64,000 bases of DNA from Diadema setosum (lineage: Eukaryota; Echinodermata; Echinoidea; Diadematoida; Diadematidae), in the NCBI RefSeq assembly GCF_964275005.1, contig NC_092695.1, positions 9,568,197 through 9,632,196 on the forward strand, given 5' to 3'. The position numbers and the translations under genes were made by a program. Positions 17,603 through 31,100 of this stretch are shown piece after piece. Numbering within the stretch: position 1 is the stretch's first letter; each line of letters begins with the position of its first letter. The notes beneath the pieces are model-generated. The model was not told the origin of the DNA. It searched no databases and saw only the letters and a list, made by a program, of their open reading frames with translations.

Positions 17603-19235
17603 GATAATTTTTTTTTTCTTTTTGCTAATCTGTGTGTTAGAAAATGTAGCATAATGTCAATATTTGTTTTTGTGTATTGTAAAGTCACTTAGAGCAAGAG
17701 AATGCAGACTTGTGTAATGATATCATCATAATTGTGATACATGTATGTTCCAAGCTAGGAGTATGAATTGTCTTCGAGTTTGAGACCACTGCTGAATAAG
17801 ATCTTAAAGAATATGTACCGGTAAGTGATATAGGTGGCAATATCAAGATGTGTCAAATAGAAGTAGCAATTTGTTTGTACACGGTATTTTTTTGTTTGTT
17901 TGTTTGTTTGTTTTTTGGCCTTATTAGCAGGCAGTCACTTTAAGAGCTTCTTGTGGACTCTTGTTTGCTTTTTGAAATACGATATAAATTACACTTCAAA
18001 GAGAGTGTGTATGTTTCACACTCTTTCATTTGTTATGCTGTTTCCCCATAGATTTTTATGGGGTGTGTGTTCATTTGCATTTCATTTTATTCTCTCAATT
18101 CTTATTTCATTCCCTACATGGGTCATTACCATTCTTCCTTGTCATTCCTCGCCCCGCCCCCTTCCAATCTTCCTTCCCTCCTTCACCTTAATATCTGATG
18201 ATGCACCACCACCAGTACCCCCCACCCCATTACCACAAACACTGTCAACCTTGCATCGGCCATAAGGCATCAGAATGCAGCAAAGTGTGTTGACCTTCTT
18301 CAGTTTTAGCACTTCTCAAAACCTGTGTGATCTTCTGCCCAAGGACTAGGATTTTGGATTGTCAACCCTGACTGGATTCTTGACCTCAAGGTCAATGTCT
18401 GGTTCCATGACCTTTGCTCCTGTGACAGTTGCATCTGCATGCTAAGCCAAACATGAATTCTATCCACAAGCATAACCCTACCCCTGATCCTAATCCTCAC
18501 ACCAATCTAAACATACAACCCCAACAATCCTAAACCCAAGTCCTTGGAGACCGGAGTAATTTTCACAGGAGCAAATGTCATGTCACCCAATATCTACATG
18601 GCAGCATAGCTGTATCAGCCTCCGTTAATCCCATTCACTGCCCCCACCCCCCCCCCCCCCTTATGTCATACTACACCACACCACATAACTGCAGACCTGC
18701 CATGGTCCCCAGATTCCACAGGATGCTCTTTGAAGAAGAAGAAGAAAAAAAAATATCTTGTCATGCCGTAACAAAAGAATAAAAGCCTCCTCAATTGGGC
18801 ATCCGAGGTGATTGTAACCCAAAGGTGTCTTTGAGTGCTCCTTGGAACTTTCCCGATTTAGATGTATGGGATGTTGGCAGCCTTGCACACTGGTCTAAAC
18901 CACTTTTTCTCCCTCCTCCATCTCGCATCCTCCATCTAACCATCCTCTTTCATCCTCATACCACCTGCCATATCTATCCCTCGCACTCCTTCGTGTGTCA
19001 TACACAATCATTAAGTTATTTTTTATAATTCAGGGACACCATGACGGCAGCGAGATATATCTGTGAAATGTGTGGGGTTCTTTTTTTCTGTGTGTATATA
19101 CATTTAATATTCTTTTCCCGCACTAATAATGTATATTGCTGCATTGAGGTTGAAAATAATGTCCTGGCACTCTGAAGCGATTGTTATTACTGTCAAGTGT
19201 GTTTCCTGTTCTTAACACAAATGTTTTCATTCATC

Positions 19236-19241
19236 AATAAA
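19236..19241 (+). terminator. PRPS: Candidate PRPS poly(A) signal
   Basis: AATAAA, with possible cleavage sites 15-25 bases further on and before the MITE at 19302. It is the best-placed signal between PRPS and the convergent gene. Confidence 0.5.
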
Positions 19242-19301
19242 GGTAAAGAATTCTACACTTGCTTGGCATCACTTTGTTCTTAATGTGTGAAGTTGGGAAG
19301 G

Positions 19302-19455
19302 TACAGTCAAAACTGTCTTAGTGACCACCTGCTGTATACGACCACTGCAATTCCCTCCGAGAAAAAAAAAAGGCATGTTAAAGAACCGGTCGATGGTGAC
19401 CATCGTTGTTGGCATCAATTGTCGAATGAGAATGTTCATAGCAAGAGTGACTGTA
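19302..19455. repeat. TA-flanked MITE (TACAGTCAAAACTGTC type)
   Basis: Starts TACAGTCAAAACTGTC and ends AAGAGTGACTGTA. It lies between the convergent poly(A) signals of PRPS and the minus-strand gene. Confidence 0.6.
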
Positions 19456-19599
19456 TGTACACCATGGTGATTGTACATAAATACATGTATGTATGTATTG
19501 TATGTCTGTATGAATCTGTGTACATAGATTTCAGGCTTAACTTAAATTAACATTGACAAATATACATTTTAAGCTGTACAGTCAAAATGAATTCTTGAG

Positions 19600-22052
19600 T
19601 AGACTACCAACTGTATCAGTTTAAATGGAGTGAGTTTTATTAGAAAACATGCTGACAAACTATATCATGAGTGAAACTTTAGTGGTAAGTAGAACTATGC
19701 TGAATATATAAATGCTAGGCAGAAGTATATGCAAAAACGAGTTCATTTCAAAAGAAAACCTAATTTCAGGGAAAAATGCTGTGGAAAAAAAAAGTACTGG
19801 TGAAAGTATAAAAATGCAAAACAAAGACTATGAATAAAAAGTAATAAATTGTGAAGTAAGATTTCACACACTACATTACATTTTTCAAATCAAAAGAAAC
19901 AAGATTTCAAAACTGAGATGTCTGATGTCAGTCACATTTCACACTGTCGTGGGCATTTGATGCTGAACTGAAAACCATGTCGTCGGTCAGATATGAGAGT
20001 GCCATTATTGACACTATGAAAAACTGAACAGTCGAGACAACTGCCTCGTGCTTGTGAGTTCACAATCACTAATGCAACCTGTATCTCACTCGTTCTTCCA
20101 CTAGGAGTTGGGAAAAGTGGGCCTTTCATAAAGAAATGTTGGGATACTGTACAGCTACATTACATCACTAGACCCAGTCGGCATTGAATAGGGATTTACC
20201 CCACGGGAAAGCTTGTTGCAAAGCGGGAGGGCAAAATGTACACAACAGATCTGCATGAAAATGAATGCCATCTAATCACTGATGACTCAGTGTGACTACA
20301 ATTGAATGTGTACAAGTCAAGTGATGTGAAATCCCCTTGGGGTCACTTCATATGCTATTCGTTTTGATCATGTGACATTGACGTCTCTTCCTGGTCTTTG
20401 CTGTGTACTCAGATCAACATTGACAATGACAAACATAATGGTCTTGACATTGGACAGAATAATGGAGATATATGTACATACTGTGTCTTTTTAAAAACGT
20501 CAGTTAAAGTCACATTCTCCCAACCACAATAGCTCTTCAGCAGTCCTCTCACGTTATGGTGAATAACGTTCTTACATCCAGATGACCCAGACTCACTCAC
20601 AGTAACTTTCTCCTTGGATAAAACTTTCCTGCATAATTCTCACAAAGTATTCAATTATTGTTGCAGTTGTCTATAACTTAGTCAATATACAATGATATAC
20701 ACGATTGAATAAGTTAACAGCTTCAGATACAAGATATGAAAACACCTGTAACCTACTGCGTACTAATGCCTCTGTTTACGTATACATTACTAAGTATAAA
20801 TACCTATTGGTAGCACCATTCTCTTCATTTACACAATTATGCCTATAATATACTTATAGTGACACACACAAGACCTGCCATGCATATACAGTATAAAAAC
20901 TTGTTTGGAAGACTGAGCCAAGATAGTATGCTGTATTCTGACTGAGAGTTGATTCAAAAGGCACTGGACATAATTTGCTGCTCCATTTTTCTCTCCTTCA
21001 ATAAAAGTGGTGCCAAATGTTTAATACAGATGTCATGCAAATTATTTTATACCGTGAATAAACATGCAATACAAACATACATTATTTTGCATGGCATATC
21101 ACTGAAAGCAATATTTGCAGAAATCAAAACCTAAAATAAGGTGTCAATACAGGTTCTGAAATAAATGAATTTACGAGGTATGAGTGGCAGGATTTATGAT
21201 ACAGTTATCCAACTGCCCAGAAGGCATCACAATCAATATATTTTTGTAAACATAAAAAGTACACATAGGTTGAGGCTGTTTATCACACTTGGACATATTT
21301 CCAAGAAATTTACAGACACATTTAAATGTCATCCTTTGAATGTAGCACCAGTTAAAAAGATACAACATTTAAAAATATACAGGGAAGAGAATTCTTAGCT
21401 ACAAGGCAGTACAGATTCACTTGTATAATTACATAGAAGCACCATTTGGAAAGCATGAGTATGCCGCATATAATTTAATGTGCATTACAAGTGTGCTTTT
21501 GTGGCAGGTTGGTAACCATACTTACCATATTCAAACCATAATACATAACTTCAGACCATTCTTGGTATTTGCTGACATGATTATGAAGACCGTAATATTA
21601 AACACGATGACAGTAAAGAAAACCGTCTGTACACATTTTCAAACCAGTTGATTCTTATCTGATTTTTTTTTTCTTTAAATCTTAAGTCATGTCAAGATAA
21701 GTCTGTGAAGTGGAAAACATAAAATGCATCACAGGTAAAAGAAAACTAGTCCAGAAAGTGTGACATCCTTTCTTTCAACAAAGCGGTAAAACAATATTTG
21801 CCTTGTGCAATCAATGACCTTCATAAAAGGCATGCATAGAGTTGAAGTAGATTATCAAAGAATTTAATCACATACATGCATAGTTCATAAGCACCTTGTC
21901 CAATTGTTAGTGAGAGGCAGTACGGAGCTGCGAAAGTTTAGAGAGTTGTGTCCATTGCTTATGGAAGTTTCCTAAAGCTCGGGATGTAGAGAGTAAGGCC
22001 TGATGGAGCAGGGTTGATCAGCAAGCTGACTAGAGAGGGCGCTCTGCTCTTT
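19600..22052 (-). other. Probable 3' UTR of the CRIM1/EGF gene
   Basis: No exon or clear repeat is seen for 2.4 kb downstream of the stop. On the minus strand the first AATAAA I find is at 19641-19636, about 400 bp from the PRPS signal. The UTR extent is inferred. Confidence 0.35.
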
Positions 22053-22117
22053 CTATGGGATGATACAAGCCTCTGGCAGCAGATTCAGCCTCTTTCTGGT
22101 TTCCGTTGCATCGCATG
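22053..22117 (-). CDS. Terminal coding exon of the CRIM1/EGF gene
   Basis: The acceptor is ..tctcatttcag on the minus strand, in phase 1. It encodes ACDATETRKRLNLLPEACII then P and TAG. It is the only downstream stretch found that keeps the frame and brings the cysteine count to an even number. A dibasic RKR is present. Confidence 0.72.
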
Positions 22118-25100
22118 CTGAAATGAGATAAAGCAGAAATGTGTTTAGCATGACTACATCACTGCCATATGTCCAGAATCCCCCCCCCCCAAAAAAAAAA
22201 AAAAAACAACAACAACAACAACAACAACAAACAAAACTAGACTTGGAATTTGTCAACACTGACAAATTAGGTGATCCGATCTTTTCGAAAATCAATGATT
22301 TGAGTTCTGATCCCAATATAGGCATGACCATACAGGTTTCATCTGTGTTTAGGAACATTGGCCGTGTGATGTTTGGATTCTCATTTAGAAAAGGGAGTCA
22401 GGTCTGCCATCTTTGGTACCAAATTCCGTATACACTATAACGAAGATACAAAATGAAGTACATATGACCTTTGACCCCACTTTGCACAGCCAAGATGGCA
22501 TCTGAGCAAAAAGTGGTTATTTTGTGAAATGATCCTTGTAACATGGTCTTTACGTGTGCAAAATATGGAAAAGATAAGACATGTATTCACCAAGATACAA
22601 GATGATACATTTATGACCTTTGACCCTAATTTACATACCCAAGATGACGTCTGATCAAGTAGTTGTTATTTTATGAAATAATGTACGTGACATGAACTAA
22701 ACATGTGCAAAATATGGGGATGATAGGGGGTGTTTTTCTTGAGTTGTTGCAGAGAAAGTTGCAGAAAGAAAGAAATATCTCAATACATCGAAGATAAGTT
22801 TGATTTCAACCAAGTTTTTTGACGTAATCTCGGCGTCGTATGAAAAAATAGAGAAACCTTGACGACAGCTCAAAGTCTCAGCTACAACATACTAAAATCT
22901 GGGAGAAATTCACCGAAGAGTAAGTGAGCTAGTGCTCGATAAAGACCGTCATGTCAATTTTCATTTCCAGAAAAATTCCCTCCCATAGAGATAACACGTA
23001 AACTGGTTAAATTTGACAAGGTTACATTATATCCATTTTCACGAGGTGAAGACATCATCCGATTAAAACTTTGATTGAACAAAACTTAAAGAGTATTAAA
23101 TTGGCTACAACATACTAAAATCTGGAGAAATTCACCGAAGGGTAAGTGAGCTAGTCGTCGATAAAGACAATCAGGTCAATTTTCACATCTAGAAAAATTT
23201 ACCTCCCATAAAGATAACACGTCATAACGAAGATACAGGAAGAAGTACGTATATGACCTTTGACCCCACTTTGCACAGACAAGATGACCTCTAAGCCAAA
23301 AATGGTTATTTTGTGAAATGATCCTTGTAACATGGTCTTTACGTGTGCAAAATATGGGAAAGATAGGACATGTATTCACCAAGATACAGGATAAAACATC
23401 TATGACCTTTGACCCTAATATACATACCCAAGATGGTGTCTGATCAAGTAGTTGTCATTTTGTGAAATAATGTACGTGACATGAACTAAACATGTGCAAA
23501 ATATGGTGGTGATAGGGTATGTTTTTCTTGAGTTATTGCAAAGAAAGTTGCAGAAAGGAAGAAATATTTCAATACATCGAAGATAAGCTTTAATTTCAAC
23601 CAAGTTTTTTGACGTGATGCCGACTCCGTATGAAAAAACGAAGGGCACACTAACGATAGCCCAAAGTCTCAGCTACAACATACTAAAATATGGGAGAAAT
23701 TCACCGAAGCATAAGTGAGCTAGTGCTCGATAAAGATAGTCATGTCAGTTTTCATTTCCAGAAAAACTGCACTCCCATAGAGATAACACGTAAACTGGTC
23801 AAATTTGACAATGTTACTTTCAATCCCTTTTTACGAGGTGATGCCGTCATCCAATCAAAATGTTGTTATTATATGACTGAAAGACCATTTAATAAGCTAC
23901 AACATATTGAAATTTGGATGAAAATCAACAAAAGAATAAGTGAGATATGCTTGAGTGAACTTAAAATTCGATGACGTCATTTTGAAAATTTACTTTTTTT
24001 ATTTTATTAAGAAATTTGATATCTTTTCATCATTTTTCCAGCATCGCCAACCCATGAAATGACATGTACAACTCATCAGCTTTCAGAATATGTAAAAAAA
24101 ATGGGGGGTCACCGTCCATCCTGACGAGTAAAATCGGATTCAAAATTGGCGGTTTTTTTGCATTGTTGCACTGTATATCACCATTGACGCGCGCGCGGAA
24201 TTTCAACTTTGACGGGCCCGTGTGACGTCATATTGAGTCGGATCGACTTGAAACTTGGTAGAAATATTCCTTGACATTATAGGCATCCGATAAATGTGAA
24301 AAAATGGGAAATTTCTATTGCATAAGAGCTGTGCGTGCGTATATGTGCGCGCGCGTACGCGTCCGTCCAATTTTTTCAATTTTTCAAAAAATGCTCCGAT
24401 TGGTCTGAAACGTGTGCAAAAAAAAATTAAGCTCGATTTGAGCATACAAATATTTCAACGCGCGCGTACGCGCACGTTTTAAGAGAAAATATGAATTTTG
24501 ATTATATGAGTAGAATGCGCTTGACTTGAACTATATGTGACGTAAATTTCATTGAAAAATTCCATTCCATTAATGAGATAGGAGTGAAAACGTGTTTTCA
24601 TATAATGACGTCATAGTGACGTCACGGTCGACTGATCACTTTGATTTTATAAAATTTGTCGTCTTTGGGACATGATACGTATATGGTATGAGTTTGAAGT
24701 TGATACTCTGAGTACTTTCTGAGTACGTAGATACACAACTTTTGTCCAGAAATAAAGAAGAAGAACAAAGAATCCGTACAGATACAGAAGGTGATCCGAG
24801 AGGATACTCGGATCACCTAAAAACAATGAAAATGTCTTCTATTCCTTTCCTATCTGGCTTTTTGCTAAACTCGACTATCACAAAAAAAAGAACAAGAAAA
24901 AGAAAAAAAGTGCCACTGCCTATCACTCATTGACCGTCAAAAGAAGGTGATATAAGGATCACAACTGAATTATAGTGCTCTAAACATATCAAAAATTGCA
25001 ATCTGACACAGACGTGGCAGTGTCGTCGGGTGAGAATGAGAAGGGCATTAAGTTCCCACTTAAGCCATAGTGTTCGAGGCACCTTAACGCCCTTTTCATT

Positions 25101-28100
25101 CTCACCTGACATCTTTAGGACCCATGGTGTAAACCCCTGTGTGCCACCATTATTCTGAAATAACCACGTAGTCATACCTTGGAAAAAAAGTTATCTTTTT
25201 AAAATTAATGAAACTTGAATAGACTTCTGTTACCTAGACCTATAATGAGCAAAGTCGTAGAGAAAATGTTAAGCTATGCTCTGATGTAAATTGTACCACA
25301 AATCTATGATTGTTTTTCTTTCTTATGACCAGTAGCTACATTATTGTATAGGAGGCATGACTTTTGCGCACAAAACATTGTCAGAAACTGAGAATGTACT
25401 GGCAATTCCAGTAAGGAACACCCCTTGATAGTTAATCACCACATAAAATGCAAGCTACATGTAACAGGAACGGAATCGCAAGAAACGCTTTCATTGTACT
25501 GCAGCCTTTATGATTTATCAATCATTTTGGGTGGGTTTGAGCAGAATATGTGAAGATGGCACATAGTAGGCCGAGTCAGGCATGCAAATGTGGCAAACAA
25601 AGAGTTAATGGGAACCTAAACCCAAAGAGCAATGTGGATTGAGTGAAACCAGCAACATTAGTAGAACACATCAGTGAAAGTTTGAGGAAAATCAGACAAT
25701 CGGTGCAAAAGTTATGAATTGTTAAAGTTTTGGTGTTGGAACTGCTGGATGAGGAGACTACTAGAGGTTATGACGTATGAGTTGACAACAATATAAAGAA
25801 AATACAAAGAAAATTCCACAACTTTAAAAATTCATAACTTTTGCATCGATTGTCTGATTTTCCTAAAACTTTCACTGATGTGTTCTACTAATGTTGTTTA
25901 TCAACAAATGCTTATTAAAAAAAATGCATGATTGAGCAGTGCACGAACGCAGGGGCAAGCATCACCATTTCACTAAATTTCCGGGCATGCTCAGTATGGT
26001 TGACAAATTATCAGAATCACCAATTCACAGGATATTTCTATCTATCTGAACAGGTGGAAAAAATCTTAGAATTTGGATCGCCATCGGTGTCCCACTATAT
26101 TGTCTGTGTGAATGTGACTAATGGGGGCTGCCAATGGTGGATTCCAATCAATGTAACCACTTTCTGAAGGTCATCCAAGTTAACTCTTTATGTGCCATGG
26201 TCAAAACCCCTGTGTGCCACATTATTCTGAGACACCAACGAAGTCATGCTTCGAAAAAACATTCTGTTTTGCAACTTCTATAGATTTCTGTTAAACTGGA
26301 CATGTACTGAGCAAAGCTGTAGAGAAAATGCTACGCGTTGTTCTCATGAAAATTGTATAACAAATCGATTACTGTTTTTCTTTGAAATGACCAGTAGCTA
26401 CATAACGGTAAAAGCATGACTTTTGCACACAAAACAGTGACAAAAACTTACGATTTACACGCAAATCTATTACAGAACACTGCTTGATAGTCAATTACCA
26501 CATAAAATGCGAGCTTGATGTGAGACGAACAGAAGCGCAATAAAAGCTTTCATTGTACTCTGGCATTTGGCGATTTATCGATCGGTTTGGGCGGGATTGT
26601 GGGTTTGAGCAGAATATGCGAAGTTTGCGAGCCGTCGACCGAGTCGGTCGAGCGAACGTGGCACATAAAGAGTTAATAATAGTGCACTAAAGTGCTCTCT
26701 GTGGGAAAGCAGTCTCAACATGTTTCACGGTCATCATGATGTGAGAGATATCCCAGCAATTGACAGTCATTCAAAAGGTCATGGGTCAAACCACACAGCA
26801 GGTGCACACAATCTGGCCATCGCAGAGTAACTCAATGCAAGGAGCATGCCTGACATATTCCCATGTGGAAATCTTGCAGTTCAATTTGCTGCTACAATAT
26901 GAGGGGAAAAAAAAAAAAAGGTTTCTGTGCACATCATACTGATTGTACAAACTTTGGACAATGTGACTATTAAAAATTTTCAATATAAAATTGGTCATTT
27001 TTGTGAACTCACAGCGATTCTAGTTTTAGATTTTAATCCACAGAGTTTGTACAGCACTTTGGCATGTGTATTTTCATACCCAGAAAACTTTTGCTTAGCC
27101 ATGTTTCCTCTGCATATTTTGAAAATTGGGACTAATAAGAACAATTAATCAGGTGGTTGATTTCACATTAAAACTCACAATGCAATAAAATGAGAAATAC
27201 ATCTCATCCCTTTTAAAGAAAGAAACTAAATATTTTTCCACCTTGTACACAAAATACATATTTGCTGTTAAAAGAGGCAATATTTTGGTGTGTCATAGAT
27301 TTCATGAATGTCACTCAACTTGCAATAAACTAAAACACCATCAAAATCCATGGTGCATTACAGGATCATTCATGTGTCTAGTTACAATGTACTGTAAAAC
27401 AAGGAATGTTCGCAAGCATCTTAATTTCTCAAATTTCGCGAGAGCCAAGATTCGCAAAATTAAAATGTATGCGAAAGTTCGTGTCTACACCATACGCATA
27501 GAATGTTAGAGGCGACTAACAAAAATTTCATGCCGTGAAAAAGGCCGTCGGCCCCAATTCACGAAAATTTCATGCCACGAAAATATCGTGTTTTACAGTA
27601 TAACCTCATTCGGATGGGAAAGTAGGTGAATACCGAAGCTTACCCAATTCACACAGTTCGCCATGGTAGCCAGTTCCAGCACACTTGCACTCAGCATGTC
27701 CATCCTTGTGCTGGACACAGATGCCCTTGTTCATGCATGGGTTCTCTTCGCATGGGTCACCTAAGGAGGGACAGAGAAATAAAAAGACAAAAATTGTGAC
27801 ATTTGCCATCTTGAGCAGCATTCTCAAAAACTTTTTTTCAAAACTACCTGGTATATTTTACTGATGAAATATCAAAACTCAGGTAACTTGAAGCAACTCG
27901 AAAATGGTTGCATAGTGTCAGTGTGTACTTGAGTGTATACATACCAATCACTACAGCCATCAATTGAATGTATGACAAATCTACCAATTTGTGAAACCAC
28001 CAAACTAGTAGTTAAGTTTCAAATGTGACATTCACAAATTATCATGGTTCAAAGGAATGAATATCAGATCTCACATAAAACTTGCTATATTTTGGATCAA

Positions 28101-31100
28101 TAATCAAGCTGCTCCAAGGATTGGTTGAAAAAGCCTCAAATGATTACATGTATTGTCAACTATTTCAGAATGTTGGCATGCTTGACATTCCATGGTCTTA
28201 TGTCTGGAATATTGACATCCCTATTTATGATGTCACATTAAAAATAGTACATTTATGTGAAATGATGTCATAAAGAAATTGTAACATCATCGTTGCTTCC
28301 TTCGGTCACTGTAGGATCCCTCTACAACCTCGCATTCACCATGTGACTTCTAGCTTTATTTTCTCCATCTTTTGTGAACATACTTTTGATCTAAAATACA
28401 ACAACTCTGCCTTATTTCAAGTTCCTGGTAAAATTATGGGCCTTAGTGCCTCTAATAGTACTATTCACTTCTGAGCTGCAACCCTCAAAGAAAAGTGCTA
28501 TTTTGGAGTCACTCCTGCTCACAGTTTAAACCATCAAGGCAAAGTATGTTTGTAGACCATACATGGAAAACATCATACTGAAATTACATACAGAGTACAA
28601 GTACAACACTACAGTGAGTAAAACAATCTTACACTTTTAATCAAATAGAGAGCATACTGTATACAAACTGGATAGTGACTTTTCAGCTTCGGTCATCAGC
28701 ATCATATACATTGTAGAAGGTATGTGTCAACATTCAAATACATTGTATCCCTCATTTGAACACTTTAAGAAAAGCATCTGAAGCTGAAGCACTCTGTGGG
28801 AATTGAATTGCATTCTTCTGTCACATTGCAGGTCAAATTACCAATCTCTCTATATCTCTCTCTGTAATCTTCTACAGAAATGCACTCTTCCAATACATTC
28901 TTTAATATGCAAGTTCACTCTTAAATACACTTTAAAACATGAAAGCACATACACTATCAAATACAAATACAAATGCGAATACACTCTTTTAATGACTATT
29001 CCCTTGATTCATACACAGACTGCACTTGTAGCCAGCTCCATTGCTTTATCATTGGTTGTATCTGTTGGTCTATCTGTGACTCTCTGCATAATCTTTTCAT
29101 AATTTATTCCACTTTCCTCCCTTCCTTTGTTTATAAATATTCTTTTATTTATTTTACCTGCAAGCTGTTCTTTTGAATGGAGTTGAAACTGTTTTGAGTT
29201 GATTACCTCCTGTTTCCCATCCTGTGTGATTGTTTTTTCCCACCCCTGACTTCCTACCACCAAGTTTTCATCCCAGACAAGCTGGCTCTGTGACAAGTCT
29301 CACTGTCCAATCCATCCTCCCTCACAGTGTACAATCAAATCACCCTAAATTTTCTGATAAAGCCACTTTTATGACGAGTATCCACCAGCTTTGTCACATG
29401 AGCCTGTCTGCGGTTGCACCTTTCATGGCAGAGGATCCGCAATATTTCCCACACTGAACAGGTAGGGTCATTTTCAAGGTTGAATCACGATCAAATATAG
29501 CTACAGTAAGTACTGTATTTGCCCCATAATTCAAAACCTGGTATACAGAATAAAACAGTAAACAGTAGGCACCTACATGTACAGGCTGTAGTTTATTTTC
29601 AGCTTTCACAGTTCACACTTTAATATCACCCACAGGCTTCCTTCCCAAACAATGCCCTCATGATAAAACAACAAAGAAAACAAAACTATGATACAAAATG
29701 CCCTGGTAGTCATTCCAGGCTCAACTAGAAATTTACCTTTCTCAATTCCTATTTTTCAAAAATTTTGAAGGACATAACATGTTTTGTTTTGTTTTTGTTT
29801 TTGTTTTTTGTTAGATCCATAGCTTAAAGAGTATTGTTTGATGACACTAATGCACTTGCTAGTTTTGTTTTCAAACTTGAATGTAGGTAAAGCATAAACA
29901 AACATCAAAATATTTGTTGTTTTACAGTAAAGTTCTTGCAAATTGCAATCACAGCTGAAACAAAGGCTAGACTGAGAGCAGACATGTCTGACCAGTTGTC
30001 ATTTCCCTTGCCATCAAAAAAAAAGGTGAGCTGGCATGACCCTGACCTGGTACTATGACTCTCTATTGTTGGATTATAACCATGAAAGTGCAAAGTGGGG
30101 TTTGTGTCTGTCCTGAGTAGATACAGTGTATAACTATACACATAGTTCACAGGTACTGAATCAGACATCCACAAAAAAGTATACAATCTATGGTAGGGGA
30201 AACTGCTCCTTTTGCCACAACTAGACAGTGCCTGTTATTGTTGAGAAGACTTTATAAAAACAAACAAACAGTAGGGCCTACTCGATGAAAAAGTTTGGCA
30301 TTTAATGCATGCTTTTGAAAATCCTACTCTACTAGATTACATGTGACTTACAAATATATTTCAAGTAAATATATGCCTATATTATCCTTGACAGGCCTAC
30401 TCAGGATCTATGACACCTGTAGCATTCCACAAAGTAGTAAACTACAAAATGTGGTTTCCTTATCTGTAAAAAGGTACAATGAAACCACTGTGAATTATGT
30501 AGCACATGTAACTGATTGATGGATTCATTCATGCATTAGGCACAATGTGCCTGGTTGATATCATTTGCTGATTATATGGCTAGTCACCTGGTGCTAAACC
30601 ACAAGGGGTCTGCATCACTCAGCCAATTTCCGGTGTGTACAACTGTATGTCTGTACATGGGATGGCCCACTACATACAATGTAGGGTGCACCTTACTCTT
30701 TGTGAGGTAAATGAAGCGGGAGCTAGTGTTTGCATGAGTTGTGCCTGTCTGATGCATAGGACCTTTTTTTTTATGTTCTACCCATGACTTGTTTCATATA
30801 TCTTGGTCTTTTAAAAGCAAATTTTCATCAAATAAACTTTGAATACCTCTTAGAATTGTATGCTCTTTCATATTTCATAAATGGTTTTTCATTATCTAAA
30901 AAAAAAAAAATCAAAATAAATGAAAAAATAGAAAAGCACTCCGGGAGTGCAGACCTCCGCCAAGCAGCTAATTTCCACCGATGTCTTCCAAAAGAGATTT
31001 TCTCCTCTCCGCCACTGGGGAAAAGCTCTTTAACCTCTTCCATATACTGTATAGGGATCAGTGATTTCCACCCATAGGTACAGTGTAGGCCTACATGCTG

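Larger units (their letters stand above)
15299..19260 (+). other. PRPS: Probable long PRPS 3' UTR
   Basis: About 4 kb of AT-rich sequence with no credible coding exon follows the PRPS stop. It includes a run of overlapping ATTTA pentamers (about 17577-17602) and ends near the best poly(A) signal, AATAAA at 19236. Earlier cleavage is possible, so the extent is an inference. Confidence 0.45.
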
